DNA from: Pseudopyrenochaeta lycopersici
Lineage: Eukaryota > Ascomycota > Dothideomycetes > Pleosporales > Pseudopyrenochaetaceae
Length of the DNA stretch: 64,000 bases
Reading direction: 5' to 3'
NCBI GenBank assembly: GCA_003313425.1
Contig: NHZP01000009.1
Coordinates: forward strand, 558,001-622,000
Each line of letters opens with the position of its first letter. Position 1 is the stretch's first letter. Positions 57,261 to 64,000 of the stretch are shown here, one piece after another. Below the pieces are notes generated by a model. It was not told the origin of the DNA. It ran no database searches and saw nothing but the letters and a program-made list of their open reading frames with translations. Both the position numbers and the translations under genes were made by a program.

Positions 57261-58299
57261 TCAATATTTGTGATATAGTATATCTCCCAGGATCCGCGCC
57301 TTCTCATCGTCTCCAGGAATTTCCTGAAAAGAATCAGCCTCTAATGTTTGTGTGCATTTTTATTCTGGATACCGTGTTGCTTACCCCTTGGAACAACTCC
57401 TCGTACGCCTCCACCAAGTCATCATGAATGCGCGTGATATCCTTCTGGCAGTCATCACAACTTGACTGATGGATCTTAACCTTCTTATATCCCTCCGCGC
57501 GCAAACGCTGGATTGTCGGCCCAATTACATTCAGCATGGCAACAACGGGGCGTAGTCCACGCAGGCCATACCTCCAGGAGAGATGAAACAGAATTTCCGT
57601 GTTCTTGTTCGCAATGGTGGAGAGATGTTCGAGGCTAGCCATAATGCCATGGACCGTTTCCAGTTTGCTGAATGTTTGGGAATCGATGTTGATTCGTAAG
57701 TGTCGAATAGCTTCGCTTGGCATGGCGTCGTGTTCCCATACATCGGTAGAGAGGAACGTGGGTAGAAGAAAATCTTCAGCGTCTAGGATAAAGAGACCAG
57801 TATGATACCAGCGCTCAGCAATCTCTTTGGCGACGATACTCCCCGTGTATTCGCGATACCTCCATATGTCCTGGCGGACAGAAGGCTGTTCAGGTATGCG
57901 CGATCGTGGGTCAAAAAAGGATACACTGACTAAGGGGTTGTTGCTAACCCTAGGCTGGCCCAACTCATCCCGCGCTTCATACACATGATGTCGCTTGCCA
58001 GGCATAATGAGTTGATCGTACACCAGGTCCCGAAGCTCTCTAGGCAGAGCGGCATGGAATTTTGCACAGAAAGCAAGGCATTCGCGTCTTCCTCGCTCGT
58101 AAGCGATCTCGAAACGCTGAGCCTTTAATTTCCTAAATATTTTCAGCGGTTTGGCATTAATTCACTGTCGAAGAACATACTCCGAGGCCTCGAACCTTCG
58201 CCCAGCATTCTCGATTCGCTGACGGTACACTATCGCTTCAGTAGATAATTCTTTCTGGGCCTTCTTAGAGCGAGGCTTTGGGAGCCGCCGATTGTTCAT
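57261..58299 (-). CDS. Uncharacterised fungal protein, F-box/2EXR-like start motif, 314 aa
   Basis: Model: complement(join(57261..57323,57385..58132,58166..58299)). The start is ATG 58299 (MNNRRLPKPRSKKAQK, basic). The last intron (61 nt, GTAAGC donor, TTTTCAG acceptor) adds EIPGDDEKARILGDILYHKY. The first gap is odd: 33 nt at 58133-58165 with GT...AG ends, containing an in-frame TGA. Either it is an unusually small intron or the gene carries a nonsense codon; because 33 is a multiple of three, both readings keep frame. After a coil (EYVLRQKLKAQRFEIAYERG) comes LPRELRDLVYDQLIMPGKRH, the type of segment that opens many fungal F-box- or 2EXR-like proteins. The rest (EHLSTIANKNTEILFHLS, KIHQSSCDDCQKDITRIHDD) matches nothing I know. 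Confidence 0.55.
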
Positions 58300-59284
58300 C
58301 GATGTTTTGGAAACGACTCAGTCGCAGCGGCGTTCCCAAGACTTCACGGGTCCACCAATGCAGATCGTGAACTATGGCTCCCTTGGACAAGTATGTCGCG
58401 AGTAAATTGAATTCACATATGAAGTTGAGCAGATAATTGAACAGGTGTATACAAGTTGTAACAATTTACGAGGAAGTGCGTATTAAATGTTCAAAACATT
58501 GAAACGGCGTTGATGATCTATATAGACGTTCAGCCGTGGCAGTGCACTACGCTAAACGACAATGGGCGGAAGCGCAAGGCAACCAGGCTGGTACCTGAAA
58601 GCGCTGCTGATCGTTCCAATCCTGCCTCAGGACCTGCAGTAGAGGCTTGTCTAATCTGTGACTCCTACAAAGATGCGGTAGTGTCCCCAGCCACAAAACA
58701 TCTTGATTCCTCTGAGGTTCCTGGTGTCCGCCCTTCTAAGCGTAATTGGTATTGCGCTGTCCCATTTCGCCACGTTTAAACCATGAATTAGCCTAGAGGA
58801 CATACTCATCCGGAGGTGTAATCTCTCTGATGACAGCCTTCGGGTACTTTCCATCCTCTTGGGATAATTAAAGGGCGGCGGTAATATGAACCCAGAAGCG
58901 AGTCTAAGACGGGTATGCATCAGAACAATAAGATCTTCTACAAAGTTCAACATACCAGCCCCGAAGTTTTGTGCGTTTGACCTGCTACGAGGAACTTAGC
59001 GCTCAACAAAATCCGTCGTAGCGTGCCACAAGTGTAGAGTTTCTCAGACTGTCTTATATTTTAGTCTTTGAGATAAATTGAGGAAAGCGAACCCTGATAC
59101 TCAACGGCGCCAGGTTCGTCGACATTGCACCGTTTTTGTAGTACTTGTACGGAGTGAAATACATGTATACACATATTATGTCATATTCATTATTACACTA
59201 GAACAAACACGCTGGGGTATCTGCTTTTCAAACCTATTCAAAGCATCATTCGAGTCCTAAATCCAATTCCCAATAACAGTGTCC
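58300..59284. other. Intergenic with palindromic element copy 3
   Basis: 985 bp between two minus-strand genes. A 90-codon plus-strand frame (58510-58779) has no domain. The only structure seen is the short palindromic repeat listed separately. Confidence 0.5.
58985..59021. repeat. Miniature palindromic repeat, copy 3 (short)
   Basis: 37 bp starting CTACGA and ending TCGTAG, with TTAGCGCTCAACAAAATCC inside, related to the TAGCGCTCAAAAAATCC arm of copy 1. Most of the left arm is missing. Confidence 0.55.
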
Positions 59285-62200
59285 CTACCCACGCTCCAAA
59301 TCCCCACTCCCCCTCATTCTGAATCCAGTGCTCATCCTCTCGACGACCGGCATAGGTCCCTCTGCACTTAATCTCCCATCTATCTGCCTCCTAGCTGTCG
59401 CTGTGCTATTGGAGACAATGCCATCTCGCTTATCATTCCCATTCGCATGACTCTTTGCCGAACCCCTGCTAGCAACTGGCAGCAAAGAGTTGCCATTGCC
59501 ATGCGGGCCTCCATAGTGATGACGACTCAGGTAGCTCTCAATACTCCTTCTACCGTCGGGACGAAAGGTGCTACGTCCGACACTGAGCGTATGGTCGAGG
59601 ATGCGTGTGCTTGCTGGGTAATTGAAGTCCATATCTAATTTATCATCATGTATTAAGATTTTGCCGGCGTTGGCGTCATTAGGACGCTTCTGTTCGGCCG
59701 CTTTATTGCGACGTCGGAAGTGGAGTTTCGTTTCGCGGAAAAAGTCGCCGATGGCGTCGAAGGAGAGGGCGATGGCGATAAATGGAATGGATATGGCGAA
59801 GCCGATGCCAAACACATACTTCAAAACGTATGATATCGGTAATGTGGGTTCGTCAGCGCCGGGCTTGTGGGGAAACTGTTCAATGTTGATGGTGAAAATC
59901 CCCGCTATGAAGGACAGGGGCAGAAAGATGATAGTGACTATTGTGAACACCATGACAGTTTGTGACTGGCGAGCTGTGCCAGCGGCTTGATCACGGGCGA
60001 ATCGGGCCTCAAAAGCGTTCGCATGCTTCTGCTTGAGATCCAAAAGGTCGGTGATGGATTTGTAAATCCTTTCCGCTTGCTTATCCATTCGCTCCAAGTC
60101 TTTGATATGCGTATCGATCGTCTTTAACATATCCTTAAACTTCCTTTTAAGGTCTTGCTGGCTCTTGTGTTCTTCCCTGAAGATATCTGTAATACTACTT
60201 TCTAGGTCGGGTAGCACGAGGCGCTGGTCTTCCAATACTTTGGCAATCATGTTCAATTCATCGCGAATGTCTTTTGTTTCGGCGAGGAGATCGGTTTCTG
60301 CGCCAATATCGAGGAGTTTGTCGACGAAAAGGGGAGCGCGAGCAGCTGTTCCGCCACTATCATCGTCACCGAACTGATCTTCTCCAATCGGAGGGTCGGC
60401 GAGGGCATGCTCGTGCGAATGATGTGGCACTTGCCGTCGATTGATATGTTCCCTTTGTCTTACCTCCGCTTCAAGATGGCGAGAGAATCGGTTGGGACGT
60501 CGATGATGCTGTAACCATGCCGATGCTTGTGCGGATGCCGTATTGAACTCCTTGAAAAGTAGAGTCTCCATTTCTGTAGCATCGCCGATGCTCGATTCGA
60601 ACATGTCAAGGAACTGATAATCCTCGTCGCCAATGCGATGTCTGTCAAAGACGCCGCTGCATCGACCCGTGATGATCATCGCTAGATCATACACGCTACG
60701 TACTGGGTCTCGAGTCTTGCTATTGATGTCCTCGATGACACCGTCTAACACGTTGAGTGGGTCATTGCGTGGTTGCTGCCATCGCTGCGGGAATGCAGTC
60801 ACTATCAAATCCTTGCCCAACGTCCACATCCAAAGCTGGTCGACCATGAAAATCTTTGGATCAACATGCTGAGGGTCGGTGGATTTGCACTGGTATCGAT
60901 AAACAACCTGATCTCGATCGCGGGACTGGGTGTCGATGTTGTGGTAGAAAAACTGATCCAGCGTTCGTCGTACATGCAACGATACTTGCGAGGATGTCAA
61001 ATGAGCTCGGAGCAACATTTCATCGTACGTCGATGCACGCTGCAGTGTCGGTTTGAGGCGGCCCTCATGTCTCTCCCGCTCTTTCAAAAGTTGTGCTCGT
61101 GCAATCGCAGCTTGCATCTCCTGCCGTCGCCCATCGGTTTCAAAGTGAAGGTACGGCATGAAAGCAAATATGTTGCCCTTCGCCACCGCTGTCGGATCCT
61201 TTCGTCCGGGGCTACCAGGAGATCTGAGATGACTGCTGCCTGTAAGTGAAGAGCTCATAGCCATGCCTCTTGCATGGTGATCTGGTCCTCGAGTTGGTGT
61301 GTCAGTCCCTCCAGCTCTTTTCCCAGCCTGTTTGGAACCGCCCCATCTTGCCATCTTCTTAGTCTTGTCTTTTGTCTTGCCTCTGCCTTCCTTTCCAGTT
61401 GCAGTACCTGAGCCAGACCCTGCAGTCCAATCCGTTTGATCAGTGCTCACGGTCCCAGTCCTAACAGGAGTCTTTGGGAATTGTGGCAATGCCGGTTCTT
61501 GGGCTGCACCGGTGGTGTCAATACCTAGGCCCGAACCACTGCTAACAACGATCTGTGGAGGCCCCTGTTCGCCGCCATCTGAAAGATCCGAGTCGTCGTG
61601 ATGCTTCGGTGCGCGGGGTGTGCTTTGGCACAATGGCCTCATGAAATGAGAATGTATCTGTTGTCCACGATGCTGATGACTGAAAGATCGTTCGAGTGCT
61701 TTGAAGCCTTCAACATCGCTTGCGCCCTCCTCGATAAACGCCTTGGTCAACAATGCTTCTATCCACGCCATGTTGTTCGCCGGCAAGTGTATCCATCTGA
61801 AATTTGTTGCCTTTGACTCCTTCGGTAAAATGCTGATCGCTGGTATACGTGGATTGACAGCATCGCGGCCATACAGCAGCTCATACACGGTCCGCCTCGT
61901 CACTTTGTTCTCGTTGTGGAAGTTTCCGAAATCGACGATAGTGGCATGGAAGCCATTCGTCGCGCCGAGAGCATCTTCGCTCAAGGCTTCCACCTGGTTA
62001 TGCGGCGCCAGCCTGTTGATAATATCTTTCCGCGCAGATTTCTTGCTCTGTGCAGCGCGCAGAAATGGAGTGATGCCAAAAGTGTCTTTTGCCGCTCGCT
62101 TGATGTCGTTTCTGCTAAGCAGACAATTCACAACATCAAGATGGCCGGCCTGGGCAGCAACATGTAGAGGCGTCATTCCGTTGAGGAGCCGCGCATTGAT

Positions 62201-63064
62201 ATCCGCTCCAGCGTTCAGAAGCGTCTTGACACTCTTCACGCTGCCCTGCTCACACGCATTGTGTAACGGCGTCCAACTACCATCGCTCTTTGCCATGACG
62301 TTCGCTCCGTAAACAAGCAGCACTTCAATGATATCCTCCTTCCCATGTGCAACCGCCAAATGCAATGCTGTCTTCTGTCTGACTTCCACGGCATTGACAT
62401 TTGCCCTCGGCAATCTCGACCGTTTCAATAACATTTCACAAAGCTCTTTCTTCCCCGTACTGGCCGCCCAATGCAAAGGACTCCTCTTCTGCTCATCCTG
62501 GCCCTCTGGCCCATCAATGGCGATGTTCTGTTTCAGCAACTCGGCGATAACATCGCGGCCCCAGTTACAATGGCTGTCTGCCGCTAGGTTGTGCAGTACA
62601 TTACGCCCCACGTTGTCCTTCATGTTCACGTTGGCAGAACACCTCAACAGCTCGCTCATGATGTGGAAGTGATTCTTCCACGCAGCCGTCATGAGCGCCG
62701 TCCTCCCCTGTTTGTCCTGCGCATCGACATTGCCCCCAAACCTAAGCAGCAACTGCACAATGCCCACGTGGTTCTTTTCGATTGCCTTGAAAAGGGGCGA
62801 AACCCTGCCTCCAGGCGCACCATCAGGCTTCGCGCCGCTCTTCAGAAGGTATTCGGTGATATAGATGTTTCCGCGCTCGGCTGCACGCATCAAGCCTATG
62901 CGCAAGAGGTGGTCGAGGGGTTGCGACTTCGCTTTCGCGTGCTCGATGATTGCAATGGCATCATCGTGTTTCTTGTCTTCGATTGCTTTGAGAAGGCGAG
63001 GCTCGACGCGAATGTGGTGTGCGGAGTCGCCGCCATCGCTCGATCGTGAAGGGGAACGGCCCAT
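59285..63064 (-). CDS. Ankyrin-repeat protein with C-terminal CorA-like membrane domain, 1259 aa, intronless
   Basis: A single uninterrupted frame from ATG 63064. Residues about 20-350 are eight to ten ankyrin repeats, for example GRTALMTAAWKNHFHIMSEL, KTALHLAVAHGKEDIIEVLL and GMTPLHVAAQAGHLDVVNCL. A Ser/Gly/Thr/Lys-rich linker spans about 480-620. A CorA-type soluble region follows (FMPYLHFETDGRRQEM, TLDQFFYHNIDTQSRDRDQV, MVDQLWMWTLGKDLIVTAFP), then a long helix and two membrane spans near the end (MVFTIVTIIFLPLSFIAGIF and YVFGIGFAISIPFIAIALSF). The Mg-channel loop Gly-Met-Asn that follows span 1 in CorA is Thr-Ile-Asn here (GIFTINIEQF). So ion selectivity may differ or transport may be lost. 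Ankyrin plus CorA-like fusions are known as a fungal expansion of unproven function. The tail is basic and Ser-rich. Confidence 0.85.
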   Translation of the reverse strand: MGRSPSRSSDGGDSAHHIRVEPRLLKAIEDKKHDDAIAIIEHAKAKSQPLDHLLRIGLMRAAERGNIYITEYLLKSGAKPDGAPGGRVSPLFKAIEKNHVGIVQLLLRFGGNVDAQDKQGRTALMTAAWKNHFHIMSELLRCSANVNMKDNVGRNVLHNLAADSHCNWGRDVIAELLKQNIAIDGPEGQDEQKRSPLHWAASTGKKELCEMLLKRSRLPRANVNAVEVRQKTALHLAVAHGKEDIIEVLLVYGANVMAKSDGSWTPLHNACEQGSVKSVKTLLNAGADINARLLNGMTPLHVAAQAGHLDVVNCLLSRNDIKRAAKDTFGITPFLRAAQSKKSARKDIINRLAPHNQVEALSEDALGATNGFHATIVDFGNFHNENKVTRRTVYELLYGRDAVNPRIPAISILPKESKATNFRWIHLPANNMAWIEALLTKAFIEEGASDVEGFKALERSFSHQHRGQQIHSHFMRPLCQSTPRAPKHHDDSDLSDGGEQGPPQIVVSSGSGLGIDTTGAAQEPALPQFPKTPVRTGTVSTDQTDWTAGSGSGTATGKEGRGKTKDKTKKMARWGGSKQAGKRAGGTDTPTRGPDHHARGMAMSSSLTGSSHLRSPGSPGRKDPTAVAKGNIFAFMPYLHFETDGRRQEMQAAIARAQLLKERERHEGRLKPTLQRASTYDEMLLRAHLTSSQVSLHVRRTLDQFFYHNIDTQSRDRDQVVYRYQCKSTDPQHVDPKIFMVDQLWMWTLGKDLIVTAFPQRWQQPRNDPLNVLDGVIEDINSKTRDPVRSVYDLAMIITGRCSGVFDRHRIGDEDYQFLDMFESSIGDATEMETLLFKEFNTASAQASAWLQHHRRPNRFSRHLEAEVRQREHINRRQVPHHSHEHALADPPIGEDQFGDDDSGGTAARAPLFVDKLLDIGAETDLLAETKDIRDELNMIAKVLEDQRLVLPDLESSITDIFREEHKSQQDLKRKFKDMLKTIDTHIKDLERMDKQAERIYKSITDLLDLKQKHANAFEARFARDQAAGTARQSQTVMVFTIVTIIFLPLSFIAGIFTINIEQFPHKPGADEPTLPISYVLKYVFGIGFAISIPFIAIALSFDAIGDFFRETKLHFRRRNKAAEQKRPNDANAGKILIHDDKLDMDFNYPASTRILDHTLSVGRSTFRPDGRRSIESYLSRHHYGGPHGNGNSLLPVASRGSAKSHANGNDKRDGIVSNSTATARRQIDGRLSAEGPMPVVERMSTGFRMRGSGDLERG

Positions 63065-63669
63065 GATGCCAACATGCCCTGTACGCAGAGGTGCTCGTTC
63101 TTGTGCGGCGTAAGTTGGTCGAGGGCGTGGAGCTTCGTCTGGCTCAAGATGGGATCGAGTGACGCCTCAAGTGCTATAAATCGGGTCGCGTACGTCGTCT
63201 GAAGCCATCCTCAGTCCAAAATATTTCTCTCCTTCAAGACTGGCTCGTGTAGCTAGGATGGCGGTGGGTGGTGACATTGTGCCAACCAGCTTTGGCGGAG
63301 AAGCCAAGGATCACCATTTCCCTCGTACATCATCACGTGCGATCTGCGATCTGCGCATCGTGATTCGAACCGTTCGCGAACTATGTGGCTGTCGGCAGTT
63401 GTTCATTGCTTGGTGAACCGGCGTCGAAGAGTCGTCACATGCTGTTGGTTGAGCTGACAGTGCGGAGACAATTCGAGGTGGAGTGGAGTGGAGCATCTCC
63501 GCCTACGCGTCGGATGAATGACGCAGTAGCACCACCGCTCTATCTTCTCTCAATTCGGGAACTAGTGGTAAGTGAGAATGACTTTTGCACTTGGAGATGA
63601 GAGCCGCAGTATTGACAGGTCTTTAGCGTGCACGATTGGCGTTTGCCAGCGAATTATGCAGGTGCCCAG
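63065..63669. other. Divergent promoter region at the right end
   Basis: 605 bp between the ankyrin/CorA-like start and the right-edge gene. No open frame with protein character. Confidence 0.5.
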
Positions 63670-64000
63670 ATGTGCTCCACCTCTATGAATAGTTGTGAGA
63701 CCGATGACTATAAAGCGCCAGTGACGCCGTCTGGAACGCCGACCTCCGCAGCTTCAACACATGTTTGCAGGAAATTAAAGAGTTCAACACTCTTTTATCG
63801 CATTGGCCTCATCGTAACTTTTCTTGGATTCTATGCCCTGTTCATAAACATGTCTACGACGCCTCCCACAGACGTCGAGTTATCACAGTACACCGATTCG
63901 ATCTTCATACCATTCGTCTACAAATTCAGCACCAAACATGATCCCCAAGTCCTGTGTACCGTTGAGGGGGTTGACCTTGAGATGCCTGTGGACACTGGTT
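63670..64000 (+). CDS. Start of a membrane-anchored protein with an Asp-Thr-Gly motif (incomplete, right edge)
   Basis: The frame is open from ATG 63670 (another in-frame ATG at 63685 and one at 63850) to the window edge, about 110 codons. The first 40 residues are polar, then a single membrane span appears: FYRIGLIVTFLGFYALFIN. This is a type II anchor layout. After the span comes SIFIPFVYKFSTKHDPQVL and then VEGVDLEMPVDTG at the very end of the window. A beta strand followed by hydrophobic-Asp-Thr-Gly is how retropepsin- and pepsin-like domains begin, and I recall fungal uncharacterised proteins with the phrase MPVDTG. A shorter form could start at 63850, after the span. The rest of the gene is needed for any firm call. 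Confidence 0.45.
   Translation, partial: MCSTSMNSCETDDYKAPVTPSGTPTSAASTHVCRKLKSSTLFYRIGLIVTFLGFYALFINMSTTPPTDVELSQYTDSIFIPFVYKFSTKHDPQVLCTVEGVDLEMPVDTG

Noticed and set aside
58510..58779. 90-codon plus-strand frame
   Set aside because: Contains CLICDSY but no second metal pair or other domain sign.
63360..63385. GGTT-CGAATC on the minus strand, resembling a tRNA T-loop
   Set aside because: The flanking bases do not form a 5-bp T-stem and no acceptor or anticodon arm can be drawn. The same applies to a similar string near 3893.

Overview
The window is a piece of a filamentous ascomycete genome. Genes are broken by short GT-AG introns (mostly 47-70 nt) with CTAAC/ACTAAT-type branch points, they face both ways without operons, and they include fungal or eukaryotic housekeeping genes (Sec8, Ctr9, Vps18). 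Gene content, small introns and the TpA-rich decay of repeats (RIP-like) fit Dothideomycetes, probably Pleosporales; that placement is inference. Most multi-exon models were rebuilt by hand from splice sites that keep the frame, and the reading-frame arithmetic closes for each joined model.

Layout. 1-1038: left-edge membrane protein (DUF7703-like), incomplete. 1361-3013: two dead DNA elements, a Fot1/pogo relic and an AT-rich Tc1/mariner-type MITE. 4299-8786: a small secreted protein, a small ankyrin-like protein and a secreted proline-rich repeat protein. 8787-11353: gene-poor, decayed. 11354-19850: a protein of unknown function, an Mn-type CDF metal transporter, a multi-pass membrane protein and an APH-fold kinase. 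21983-32585: five enzyme/transporter genes that look like one metabolic cluster (DapA-family aldolase, VAO-type flavin oxidase, isopropylmalate-dehydrogenase-like enzyme, alpha/beta-hydrolase-fold protein, MFS transporter). 34468-37610: a conserved small protein and an ABCG half-transporter. 38597-49883: housekeeping block of exocyst Sec8 and Paf1-complex Ctr9 (divergent, shared promoter), then vacuolar-tethering Vps18 (convergent with Ctr9). 49884-52143: repeat island with a damaged 5S rRNA copy and a solo LTR with intact 5-bp target duplication. 52144-64000: accessory block with a second APH-fold kinase, a DUF6594 membrane protein, a protein joining a STAND/NLR-type N-terminal region to a retropepsin-like domain, an uncharacterised protein, a large ankyrin/CorA-like protein, and at the right edge the start of a membrane-anchored protein with another Asp-Thr-Gly motif.

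How parts may work together. The 22-32.6 kb genes have the classes expected for oxidising a phenolic substrate, cleaving or decarboxylating an oxo-acid and moving substrate or product across a membrane. No backbone synthase is visible, so a catabolic or precursor-supply cluster is as likely as a secondary-metabolite one. The 52-64 kb block carries protein types found near fungal non-self recognition genes (STAND N-terminus, ankyrin, DUF6594, APH kinases). The retropepsin-like fusion at 55.1-56.6 kb is the least familiar architecture in the window.
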